Shown piece by piece: positions 8,561 to 16,821 of a stretch of DNA of 33,819 nt (the stretch's first letter is position 1; each line of letters begins with the position of its first letter). Both the position numbers and the translations under genes were made by a program. Under the pieces are notes generated by a model. The model was not told the DNA's origin. It worked only from the letters and a program-made list of their open reading frames with translations, and did no database searches. The DNA is from Clostridiales bacterium (lineage in GTDB: Bacteria; Bacillota; Clostridia; Oscillospirales; UBA644): positions 1 through 33,819 of the forward strand of contig JAEEJJ010000051.1 of NCBI GenBank assembly GCA_016281805.1, read 5' to 3'.

Positions 8561-9004
8561 TTAGTCTTCCATATAAATTGAAAACGGTAATAAATAGTTT
8601 TCAGTAGATGTACGTGTACGGCGTGCTTCCGTAGCATCTTTAGGCGGCTCAGGTGGTTCATCAACATAAGCATGGAAGACTTTTCCGTAATCCATCAAAC
8701 GGGCAATGGTCTCATTTTTGAATCGGGTAACATATCCCAGTTCTCTGTCATCAGAAGTATAGACAGAGATTGCCCATTTGTCATGCTCATTGTCTGTATC
8801 TCGAAAGAGACAAAGCTCTGTGCCGGGGGTTAAGGATTTCAACAATTTCCTGCCCTCATCGCTGTTTTCGTCCACATGAAAAAATAATCCTGCTACAGCA
8901 GTTTTTAACACAAGAATAGTTCGGCTCTTTTTGCGAAAGGCATCTCTGTCGAAGAAACCGGAGCGCATAGGCTGCTTTCCCTGCTGAATTTGATGATCAG
9001 CCAT
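8561..9004 (-). CDS. HIRAN-domain protein
   Basis: A 147-residue protein whose middle (about residues 33-116) matches the HIRAN fold: GTELCLFRDTDNEHDKWAISV followed by ELGYVTR and a small-helix segment. HIRAN domains bind 3' ends of DNA or stalled/damaged forks in HLTF-type helicases and also occur alone in bacteria. A basic N-terminus and a short acidic tail flank it. Its ATG overlaps the stop of the upstream gene (ATGGCTGA), so it is translationally coupled to the coiled-coil protein. It is the last gene of the three-gene unit; a 129-nt gap then separates it from cas12a. DNA-end recognition is inferred from the family. Confidence 0.82.
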   Translation of the reverse strand: MADHQIQQGKQPMRSGFFDRDAFRKKSRTILVLKTAVAGLFFHVDENSDEGRKLLKSLTPGTELCLFRDTDNEHDKWAISVYTSDDRELGYVTRFKNETIARLMDYGKVFHAYVDEPPEPPKDATEARRTRTSTENYLLPFSIYMED

Positions 9005-9905
9005 CTTTTCTGACCTCCATCAATGATGCGATTTGCGTTTCAAGTTCTCTTTTTTCTCTTTCGCATCGAGCGGAGCGCAAGCGCAATTCTGCCAGATATT
9101 CTTCGGTTTTATTTCTATCATTTAAAGTATCAGCCGCATTGAAAGGAAAACCTGAGCGGATTTGCTCGATTTCGCGTTCAACCTCTTTTCGTTGGACATC
9201 ATATTTGTGAAGCATATCAAGCACAATCTGGTCTTCTTCCAAAGGTGCAAAGGCTTTGTATAACTTTTTGGCAAGATAATAGTCTGTTGATAATTCAGTA
9301 GCAATTTCGAGGTAATCTGCCCGACGTTCATCAACAGAAGAATCTTGATTATCCTGTATAACAGGAATGCCGCTGAGATCTAATGGTTTAAAAAGCATAT
9401 TATAGATTAGCTTCATTGACTCAACATCCTGCATGCTATATGCTTCGACGGCTTTTTGATATAATTCCTTTTGCGTGTCACTCAAACCTGGATTCATAGC
9501 CGGATGAAAAGAAGCAGTTATCTCCCGGTATTGTCTTTGCAATGTATGCAACTGTTGTTCATCTAATTGCGGAAGCTCATTCAATGTCTTATCTGCTTTT
9601 TCCAACGCAGAAATCCGGGCTTGTTTTTCTTCCTCCAGTCGTGCGTCTATAGCTTCAAGGTCTATCGGTTCTCTTCGATTGATTGCAATTTGAATGATTT
9701 CCACTTTTCTGTGCAAAACAGCTACTTCAAGCTCTGCCTGCAAGACGGGTTCCTCATAGATCCCGATTGTATCCATATATTTCTTTCGAAGCTGGGGAGC
9801 TTCTGCATATAGTGCTCTGTCACGACTTTCATATAAATTGATCAATGCCATGCGGCTGGAAGCAATTTCCCGTAACAGCCAATCATAAAAGGTTTGTACA
9901 CGCAT
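8997..9905 (-). CDS. Coiled-coil protein with degenerate J-like motif
   Basis: A 302-residue protein with no clear named family. Long helical, charged segments are seen at about 50-120 and 225-302, suggesting coiled coils. In the middle (about 122-168) is YREITASFHPAMNPG followed by a helix with ELYQKAVEAYSM, which resembles the helix II-loop-helix III part of DnaJ-like domains, but the HPD tripeptide needed to stimulate Hsp70 is HPA. It may therefore be a structural J-like adaptor, not a true co-chaperone. The start ATG shares one base with the TAA of the upstream AAA+ gene, and the stop overlaps the HIRAN gene start, so all three are co-translated and probably form one complex. Confidence 0.7.
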   Translation of the reverse strand: MRVQTFYDWLLREIASSRMALINLYESRDRALYAEAPQLRKKYMDTIGIYEEPVLQAELEVAVLHRKVEIIQIAINRREPIDLEAIDARLEEEKQARISALEKADKTLNELPQLDEQQLHTLQRQYREITASFHPAMNPGLSDTQKELYQKAVEAYSMQDVESMKLIYNMLFKPLDLSGIPVIQDNQDSSVDERRADYLEIATELSTDYYLAKKLYKAFAPLEEDQIVLDMLHKYDVQRKEVEREIEQIRSGFPFNAADTLNDRNKTEEYLAELRLRSARCEREKRELETQIASLMEVRKDG

Positions 9906-11449
9906 TAAGCTAAACCTCCTATTGCTATTATAATGTCATCAGAAGTAATAATCTCTAAATCTGAATCAGAGAAACTGCTTTGTTTTGCTATTCTATCTGC
10001 TTGCGCATTGATAGCTTTTTCAAAGATATTGCGTGCTGTCCGCGCATTTCCGAAATGCTCGTCACGATTTTCGTAAAGCTCGTTGAATTTTGTCATTAAT
10101 CGTTCAGCTGCATTCGAATCTAATTTATAACCACTCTTTTCGCATAAACGGTTGAATATCGCCAACAGTTCTTCGCCTGAATAATCCGGATATTCAAAAT
10201 ATTTACTGAAGCGTGAAGACAAGCCGGGATTAGATTTAATAAACTTGTGCATCAGCTCTGTATAACCGGCGACGATCACCACAAGTTCGTCTCGGTGGTC
10301 CTCCATGGCTTTCAGGATTGTATCGATTGCTTCCCTTCCGTAGCTGTCGTCTGTATCACCTGCAAGAGAATATGCCTCATCAATAAACAAAACCCCACCC
10401 ATAGCTTGTTGAATTACTTTCTGAGTCTTTATTGCAGTCTGTCCCAGATAGCCTGCCACAAGCGCGCTTCTATCTGTTTCGACAAGTTGACCACGAGGCA
10501 GAATACCCATGTGATAGTAAAGTTTTGCAACAAGCCGCGCAACAGTTGTTTTGCCTGTTCCGGGATTTCCGGTAAAGACAAGATGATACGAAATTGTTGG
10601 AACTTTCATTCCCCGTTGCTCACGAATTTTTGTGACCTTAATAAAGTTCATCAGACTATGAATATCTTGTTTGACGTTTTTGAGCCCGACAAGACCGTCT
10701 AATTCAGCAAGCAGACTTTCCATGGTTTCACTTTCATTCGTTACGGGCGTGGCCACAACCGAAGCCTCCTCTGGCGCGACGGACTGTGTATCGTCCTTTG
10801 CAACCGCTGATTCTTCATTTGCAACAAGATTGATGTTGATAGTCATGGGAGCGGTAGAATTTGTTGAAGAATCCATATGCGACTCAGATTCCTTCTGACT
10901 TTTCTTCTTTCTGGCAGCTTCAAGCAATGCTTCATTTTGCAGATAGCTGTTTTCGTTCTTTTCGGTTATTTTTGCCATATTATCGGGTGCGGGAGAAATA
11001 GTTACGCCATTATTTGCAGCGTAATCGACAAGACTCTCTGTGATAGCAGAGACACACGTGGCTTCTTCCGTTGTAAAATCTCCGTTTATCATTGCAGATC
11101 CGACGAGCAGGTCATTCAGTTTTTCAATGAATTGGCTCGAATGACGGCTTGCTGACAATTTATCAAGATCTACAATACGTTTAAAGAAATCCGGAACAAG
11201 AATTTTGCGTTCCGGATCACCACAGCATCCCATTGCAGTAACAACCTGTTCAATTGTATAGTTTTCACCTGATAAACTTGAAAGAAGCGAAGCATAATCC
11301 ATGGAATACAGCAGATTGCTTCCCCAGATCTTCAGCACACTGGCAATGAAGTATGTGGAAAATGATTCATCTGTAGCCTCGGGATCTTTTTCTTTCAAAA
11401 AATCAAGGAAATGGCAGTATTCTGTTTTCAACTCCGCGAATTTGTCCAT
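9905..11449 (-). CDS. AAA+ ATPase of CbbX/CfxQ type with TerB-like N-terminal region
   Basis: A 514-residue ATPase. The start at 11449 (MDKFAEL) has GGAG nine bases upstream; the track start at 11476 lacks a site. Residues ~1-140 are helical and acidic with a GDFTTEE motif like TerB-type stress domains. A low-complexity linker follows. The C-terminal half is a CbbX-like AAA+ module: LVGLKNVKQDI, Walker A GNPGTGKTT (Lys ~300), Walker B VLFIDEAYSL (Asp ~357), sensor region VVIVAGY, arginine-finger-like NPGLSSRF, and a lid with FGNARTARNIFEKA. Such ATPases remodel protein partners (Rubisco activase CbbX, EccA of ESX). Here the partner is probably the coiled-coil or HIRAN protein. Membership in the BREX operon is uncertain because of the 169-nt gap upstream. 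Confidence 0.88.
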   Translation of the reverse strand: MDKFAELKTEYCHFLDFLKEKDPEATDESFSTYFIASVLKIWGSNLLYSMDYASLLSSLSGENYTIEQVVTAMGCCGDPERKILVPDFFKRIVDLDKLSASRHSSQFIEKLNDLLVGSAMINGDFTTEEATCVSAITESLVDYAANNGVTISPAPDNMAKITEKNENSYLQNEALLEAARKKKSQKESESHMDSSTNSTAPMTININLVANEESAVAKDDTQSVAPEEASVVATPVTNESETMESLLAELDGLVGLKNVKQDIHSLMNFIKVTKIREQRGMKVPTISYHLVFTGNPGTGKTTVARLVAKLYYHMGILPRGQLVETDRSALVAGYLGQTAIKTQKVIQQAMGGVLFIDEAYSLAGDTDDSYGREAIDTILKAMEDHRDELVVIVAGYTELMHKFIKSNPGLSSRFSKYFEYPDYSGEELLAIFNRLCEKSGYKLDSNAAERLMTKFNELYENRDEHFGNARTARNIFEKAINAQADRIAKQSSFSDSDLEIITSDDIIIAIGGLA

Positions 11450-11458
11450 ATTATTTAT

Positions 11459-11462
11459 CTCC
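11459..11462 (-). promoter_or_regulatory. Ribosome binding site deciding the AAA+ start
   Basis: GGAG (minus strand) nine bases before the ATG at 11449. It favours MDKFAEL over the upstream in-frame ATG at 11476. Confidence 0.65.
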
Positions 11463-11618
11463 GTCGAACAGATCATTGCAGAACATCATCTTTTCAATAC
11501 TTATACGCTTGTTTATAATATCTCTTTTATATTTTTACATAAGAGCAAGTTAAAGTGCCTTCAATATGTTTTATGCTTTTAAAGGTTGGATTAAGCCATG
11601 TATGGCTCTATTTTTACA

Positions 11619-12776
11619 TTACACTTTCTTTGCAGCGGTCAAGATTTTCATTATGCCGTCTGCGATTGCGTCACAATCTTCAATTGTGTTGTTCTTTCCA
11701 AGTGAAATTCGTATGGTTCCTTTAGCGTACTCCTCATTCAAGCCTATGGCCTTGAGAACATGAGAAACTTGAGTGGTCTTTGTATCGCATGCGGCGCCGG
11801 TTGAAACACATATACCCATTAGATCCAAACGATGAAGTAGCATTTCGCCGTCAGCGCCCTTGAATGATAAGCTTAACAATCCGGGCAAATGGTTTTCGCT
11901 TCCGTTTCTGATAAAATCAAGATTATAGTTTCGCAATTGGGTTACAAGTCTATCCTCCAATGATGAAAGATGCGCCATATTCTCATTCAACTTGACAGTA
12001 TTGTTTTTTAGAGCTACAGCCATTCCAACAATTCCAGCAACATTCTCAGTTCCGGCTCTCCTGCCTTCTTCTTGAGAACCTCCATCATTGTGAGGATAAA
12101 GGTTTCGACCGCGATCATACAGGAAGCCTACTCCCTTAGGGCCATTGAACTTATGAGCTGAAGCGGATAGCAAATCGACGCCAAGCTCCTTAACATCGAT
12201 CGTTATATGACCAACGGCCTGAACAGCGTCTGTATGAAAACATGCTCCCATGCTGTGAGCAGCGGTTGCCAGTTCTTTGATTGGTTGAATAGTTCCTATT
12301 TCGTTATTTGCCAGCATAACTGATGAAAAGAATGTCATACAAGTGCAAATAGGCTTACCGTGCCAATCCAATGATTTTTGCAAATCTTCCGAAGATACAA
12401 CGCCACTTTTGTCAACAGGAAGGTATACGATTGAGTGAAGCTTATCTAAATTCTTACAAGCATTCAATACTGCATGATGCTCAATAGCTGAAGTCACAAT
12501 GACCCTTACATCTCCGGGAGAACCACCATAACACTTTATAGCCCAGTTGTCGCTTTCAGTTCCTCCTGAGGTAAAAAAAATCTGCCCTGGTTCTGCGTTT
12601 ATACATTCAGCAATGGTCTTGCGTGCTTCCATAATTGCTCTTTGAGCTTTTTTCCCAAAGAGATATGGCTGAGAAGGATTACCATACTCTTCAAGTAAGT
12701 ATGGCTTCATCGCTTCAAAAGCATCAATATCAAGTTTTGTTGTAGCCGCATTGTCGGCATATATTAGATGCCTCAT
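11619..12776 (-). CDS. Cysteine desulfurase (NifS/IscS/DndA-like)
   Basis: PLP enzyme that takes sulfur from L-cysteine and carries it as a persulfide to a partner. The start at 12776 (MRHLIYADNAATT) is set by GAGG five bases upstream and by the family's N-terminal YADNAATT motif; the track start at 12824 is unlikely. Length is 385 residues. Visible motifs: GGTESDN, SAIEHHAVL, the PLP-contacting HTDAVQAVG, the Schiff-base Lys in SASAHKFNGPKG (~K209), RRAGTENV, and the catalytic Cys in STGAACDTKT (~C330) followed by SHVL. It is the last gene of the BREX-like operon. In Dnd and Ssp phosphorothioation systems the same enzyme type (DndA/SspA) feeds the PAPS-reductase-like protein, so the likely acceptor here is the BrxP homologue. 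Confidence 0.95.
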   Translation of the reverse strand: MRHLIYADNAATTKLDIDAFEAMKPYLLEEYGNPSQPYLFGKKAQRAIMEARKTIAECINAEPGQIFFTSGGTESDNWAIKCYGGSPGDVRVIVTSAIEHHAVLNACKNLDKLHSIVYLPVDKSGVVSSEDLQKSLDWHGKPICTCMTFFSSVMLANNEIGTIQPIKELATAAHSMGACFHTDAVQAVGHITIDVKELGVDLLSASAHKFNGPKGVGFLYDRGRNLYPHNDGGSQEEGRRAGTENVAGIVGMAVALKNNTVKLNENMAHLSSLEDRLVTQLRNYNLDFIRNGSENHLPGLLSLSFKGADGEMLLHRLDLMGICVSTGAACDTKTTQVSHVLKAIGLNEEYAKGTIRISLGKNNTIEDCDAIADGIMKILTAAKKV

Positions 12777-12783
12777 ATAAACC

Positions 12784-12981
12784 TCATTTGAAGAGTGTGC
12801 AACCCTCTTCTTTGAATTCTTCAATTTTAATCTCTAAGTCTTTGACATCGCATGCAAATGTATCTGCAAGGCAACGAATACATAGAAAAGATTGATCATC
12901 TCGATTCAACAATTTTTTGTGAAGAGCAATCCAATCCTTTTCTAAATGAGTTCCACAATTTCGACATTTTTTATTTTGCAC
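12784..12981 (-). CDS. Small zinc-ribbon protein
   Basis: A 65-residue protein with two CxxC knuckles, CRNC (6-9) and CIRC (34-37), separated by 24 residues, the layout of a treble-clef or zinc-ribbon fold. The start is GTG at 12981, overlapping the end of the brxL-like gene, with GGAG eight bases upstream. It ends 7 nt before the cysteine desulfurase start, and the desulfurase ribosome binding site lies in this gap. The tight coupling on both sides indicates a real gene. The function is unknown; a small metal-bound adaptor between the ATPase and the desulfurase is one guess. Confidence 0.75.
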   Translation of the reverse strand: MQNKKCRNCGTHLEKDWIALHKKLLNRDDQSFLCIRCLADTFACDVKDLEIKIEEFKEEGCTLFK

Positions 12982-14473
12982 GATACTGCTCCTTTATAGT
13001 AATGTCTGGAATTGTTAATCCTCCAAATTCACCTCTATCAATTATACCAAGCTGTGTTTTAATCACTCTTCGCATCTCCAACGCAGGTTCAAGACAATAT
13101 GATTCAAACAGATTAATATCTACTTTGCTTACATCTGTAGCGTTTGGGAACAAAAGTTTCAAGTAACCAGTGCATATTTTTTTTATTGCCTCCGTATCTC
13201 GTGTCGCAGAATTTTTGGGTAGTTGAAGTAATTGATCTACTACTGCCCGATATGACAGTTCTTCTCTTAAAAAGTGCATTATTTCGCCAAAATACTCTGT
13301 ATTCAGAGCCCATCCATTTGCTTTTAAACTCTCTTTCATTTTGGGAATATCCCAGCCTTTGATAAACCCATGGAATCTATCGATCAAAGCTGATTCGTGG
13401 AATATATCAGGCAGATTAATAAACATATTTGTGTTTATATTCATTAGCTCCGAATCAATGTTACCGAGAAGAATAAATCCAGCATCACCGACACCTCGTG
13501 TATCACCTACTCTATATTCACCCGTAGGACTTTCCAAATACCCCTTTAAGGCTCCTTGCATCTCCATAGCATCTGTAAACTTGATGCTTTGTATCTCATC
13601 AAGTGCAACATAATCATAACGTGATACAAGACCAGGAGTTCTTTTACTAATATCATAGAACATTTTTGCCCGAGATATGCTTCCCCCGCTAACCAACCAT
13701 CCGTATTTACTTATTTGAGCATATACATACGATTTACCAGTTTCCTTGGGAGCAAGCTCAATAAGGTTTATCCTTTTTTCAACAAACGGAAGAAGCCTGC
13801 TGATCATTGTCATTTTTTGCTTTGTGCTAATATACCCGTTAGGATTATAGTCTATCGCGCTTAACAATATGTCAAGCCACTCGTCAATAGAAAAGAATTG
13901 TCTTGCGTTTGTATAATAATCTAAATCAATAGTATAAGGACAGAATGGCTGAAAATCGATCAATTTAAATACACTGCTGTTATTCTCCTCTTCAGCGACT
14001 ATTTCAACAATTCCCCAAACTTCTGTAGGAGAAAGCAGATAATCTCTATTTGCCTCAATAACATCCCATTCAACAATTGCCTCTCCTTTTTTTTGAGGTA
14101 CTCCAAAATCTGGTAGAGAAAAAAGGGCCCGTCTGTTTTTAGCATCAAAATCAATCTTAATTTTAGTTAAAAAACGAGCTGCTTGGTTGTTGTGAAGCAT
14201 ATCTACCTGATATTCATTCCACTGCTCTTTATTTGGAATAATTCGTTTAACATAATTCGAAACTTCTTTTTTATCAATTGCCCCATTTGAATCTGAAAAG
14301 CGCATAACAAGCCAGTCTCTCATAAAGGAAGGCAGGCTTAAAGCAGAAAAAAACTTAGAATTTGAAGACGACTTGTATACAAGCATGTCACCAAAGTATT
14401 GTTTAAGTTTTGTTTCATACTCAATGTCTGTCCCAGAATTAGAGGAGGGAAAAATCACCCTGTTTATATCCAT
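12971..14473 (-). CDS. brxL: BrxL-like AAA+ protein lacking the Lon protease domain
   Basis: A 500-residue protein resembling the N-terminal and ATPase parts of BrxL, the Lon-related DNA-binding ATPase of BREX. The N-terminal region (~1-150) includes MRDWLVMRF and an ELAPKETGKS motif follows (241-248), then LVSGGSISRAKMFYD, Walker B YDYVALDEI (~286-294), GYLESPTGEYRVGD, a sensor-like FILLGNID, and a lid with RFHGFIKGWDIPK. The Walker A has Ala where the first Gly is expected. Canonical BrxL continues into a Ser-Lys protease domain to about 670-700 residues; none is visible here. A good site (AAGGAG) precedes the ATG, and the gene follows pglZ by 11 nt. Family call is from motif memory, not a search. 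Confidence 0.8.
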   Translation of the reverse strand: MDINRVIFPSSNSGTDIEYETKLKQYFGDMLVYKSSSNSKFFSALSLPSFMRDWLVMRFSDSNGAIDKKEVSNYVKRIIPNKEQWNEYQVDMLHNNQAARFLTKIKIDFDAKNRRALFSLPDFGVPQKKGEAIVEWDVIEANRDYLLSPTEVWGIVEIVAEEENNSSVFKLIDFQPFCPYTIDLDYYTNARQFFSIDEWLDILLSAIDYNPNGYISTKQKMTMISRLLPFVEKRINLIELAPKETGKSYVYAQISKYGWLVSGGSISRAKMFYDISKRTPGLVSRYDYVALDEIQSIKFTDAMEMQGALKGYLESPTGEYRVGDTRGVGDAGFILLGNIDSELMNINTNMFINLPDIFHESALIDRFHGFIKGWDIPKMKESLKANGWALNTEYFGEIMHFLREELSYRAVVDQLLQLPKNSATRDTEAIKKICTGYLKLLFPNATDVSKVDINLFESYCLEPALEMRRVIKTQLGIIDRGEFGGLTIPDITIKEQYRAK

Positions 14474-14484
14474 TTTTTGTCTCC

Positions 14485-16806
14485 TTAAATATTGAACTTA
14501 TCATTCTGTTTGATGGCTTGATTAACCTGAATCTCAAACTCTCCAAGTATTCTTTCATCGCTAATTTTAACTGTCAAAGTTGTATCCTTTTTATCGGGAA
14601 TGAATAAAAATGAATAGGTTCCGTTATCCCATTCACATTTTGTCACGGTTCCCTTTATTTTAGCAGAAATATTTTTTCTCTTAATACCGCTGATAGTAAA
14701 TTTAACTCTTATTTGTTTAGTACCGAGTTCAGGTGTGTATTTTGTTTCTTGAGGTTTAATAACAACTGTTTCTTCTTTTTTATCCGAAATATATCTTTCA
14801 ATACACACTATTGGAACAAGCCATTCTTCCAATGATGCTCCGCCATGGATTTCGTCTATAGGGGCACCGGTTTGAATAAAACGAGTATAATCTGCGAAGA
14901 TAAGTCTATCATTATAACATATGGCTGTTGGATAATTTAATTCTTCCCCATCGCACTCACAGAACCTGCCATATTTATAAATATTTTTATTCACCGGTTT
15001 TGGCAAGACTTTATCATATTTTGTGTTTCGAATCTTAACTGCCATTCTGCTTGTCCCATGATCCGCAGTGATTATAATGCGATGAATACTACCGACAAGC
15101 AAACATAAAACACGATCTTTCAGCGAGTCGAGGATTTGTAATTGTTTAATAAGACTTTCCGGATGAACATTGTTTGAGTGTTTGAGTTCATCAAGCTCTC
15201 TTATTGGCGGATCAACAGTTTTTCTTCCATCCATGAAATCTTTATTGATCCCAGTAATTGAAGGTAAATTGCAGAAGCCAGCCTCATAAGAAACGATATA
15301 TTCTTTTTCATCCAAATCTGAAAATATATGAGACAGGTAATCAACGTATTCGATTCCAAGTCCGTCAACAAACAAAATTAAGGTGTTATCATCATAATGT
15401 TCATTAACATAGTGATTACGAGGTTTCATTGCAAATACAGATGTGCCTTTTTCGATGGCAATACGATTAACCTTTTCAAGAAAGTCCTCACTTATTGCGT
15501 CGGTGACTTTTAACCATTTATACTCATTGAAGTATTGTTCGTGTAGTGAAGTTAAAGATGTCACATTGGGGTGCTCATCATTCTGAATATAATAGTATAA
15601 ATCAGAATAAACCATCTTTAGGATGGGAAGAACACGGGTACATTCTATATAATTATAGCCTGAAACTATCTCGAATATGGTTTTCCGCTCTATGTCTGTT
15701 AAACAGGTAAGACATGAAAGTGCATCTATTTTATTGAGCACATTGATTTTACCCCAAAAACGTTCTGTTGGGACGGATTTCATTCGAGCAAGAATACTTT
15801 TTCGTTCTTCATATAAAACCGAGAAATTGACTTCTTGAAGATGGAGAATTATGCCGCAGTATAGTTCATCAAGAAATTCAGATAAAGCATGACATGATTT
15901 AGCGGATTTTATCTCATATCTATTTGCTGATTGTTGCCTTGTCCAGAGCCACAAAACCCACTTTTGGAATAAACTGTAATTGCTCCATTGGTTAAATAAG
16001 GATGATGAGTATTTGTTAATTGATAAAATGCTTCGGCAAGCGCTTTCAAATGAGCCTTCTTTCACAATGACCTTCGCCAGCTCATTCCAATTATCTTCAG
16101 TTCCCAATTCTTCATTCATGCTTGTTGGAAGTCCATACTGATATTTGATGAGTTCAAAAGATGTGACGATTACATGAACATCGTCAAAAAAATGATTTTT
16201 CTCAAAATGAATCGCGTTTTTTGTATGAAGAATAAGAGGTTTGTCTGGATTTGATTCCCAATATTCGAGATAATTTTTGAAGCCTTCAATCTCGTTTCCA
16301 GGAAGCTTTACATCAAGTTCTTTCTGTACAATTGTTAGTCTGTAATCACTTTCCTCATTAGTTTCAAAAAGGACAACACACTCTTTAGCTCTCGGATCAT
16401 ATGAAGGCAGAGTTCGAAGCAGGCTCTTCATCCTGTACATCAGAAAATATATTCTTAATGTTCCATTATCATTATTCTGGTAATCAGTCTTGATAAACCT
16501 AAGAATTATACTTTCAGCATATTCTGGAATAATTCTCAAGTATTCAGAAAGCGGGGTGATAAGTTGTGACTGATTTGCCTTTTTCAAAGCAGAACCAAGT
16601 CGATTGATATTGGGAGTTGTATCTGATCCTTCACAGAACTTAGAAAGAGTCATAGATGCATCAGTCAATGAAAGCAATATTTTTTTAACATCAACCCATG
16701 CCTCCATAGAATCGACATTAACGAATCTAATTGGGTTGAGTGATTTACTTTTTGAATCATTTATCAGAAATTGTTCTAAGCTCTCCAAGTTCTTAAATGA
16801 GTTCAT
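14485..16806 (-). CDS. pglZ: PglZ-domain protein (BREX phosphatase-like)
   Basis: A 773-residue protein with an alkaline-phosphatase-superfamily domain in its C-terminal half: LILFVDGLGIEYVDYL (metal-ligand Asp ~481) and IIITADHGTSRM (Asp-His ~582-583). These are the two PglZ signature sites. The N-terminal ~450 residues are helical and unassigned; the last ~100 residues form a beta-rich tail. PglZ is the one component common to all BREX types, and purified PglZ proteins have been linked to phosphodiesterase/nuclease activity. AAAGGAGG stands before the ATG. The gene lies 15 nt after brxC and 11 nt before brxL, fitting BREX order. Confidence 0.92.
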   Translation of the reverse strand: MNSFKNLESLEQFLINDSKSKSLNPIRFVNVDSMEAWVDVKKILLSLTDASMTLSKFCEGSDTTPNINRLGSALKKANQSQLITPLSEYLRIIPEYAESIILRFIKTDYQNNDNGTLRIYFLMYRMKSLLRTLPSYDPRAKECVVLFETNEESDYRLTIVQKELDVKLPGNEIEGFKNYLEYWESNPDKPLILHTKNAIHFEKNHFFDDVHVIVTSFELIKYQYGLPTSMNEELGTEDNWNELAKVIVKEGSFESACRSILSINKYSSSLFNQWSNYSLFQKWVLWLWTRQQSANRYEIKSAKSCHALSEFLDELYCGIILHLQEVNFSVLYEERKSILARMKSVPTERFWGKINVLNKIDALSCLTCLTDIERKTIFEIVSGYNYIECTRVLPILKMVYSDLYYYIQNDEHPNVTSLTSLHEQYFNEYKWLKVTDAISEDFLEKVNRIAIEKGTSVFAMKPRNHYVNEHYDDNTLILFVDGLGIEYVDYLSHIFSDLDEKEYIVSYEAGFCNLPSITGINKDFMDGRKTVDPPIRELDELKHSNNVHPESLIKQLQILDSLKDRVLCLLVGSIHRIIITADHGTSRMAVKIRNTKYDKVLPKPVNKNIYKYGRFCECDGEELNYPTAICYNDRLIFADYTRFIQTGAPIDEIHGGASLEEWLVPIVCIERYISDKKEETVVIKPQETKYTPELGTKQIRVKFTISGIKRKNISAKIKGTVTKCEWDNGTYSFLFIPDKKDTTLTVKISDERILGEFEIQVNQAIKQNDKFNI

Positions 16807-16821
16807 ATTTTCCTCCTTTTA

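Noticed and set aside
11596-11615. AGCCAT-gt-ATGGCT hairpin downstream of the desulfurase as its terminator
   Set aside because: The T-run follows on the plus strand only, so it cannot end the minus-strand operon; the loop is also too tight.
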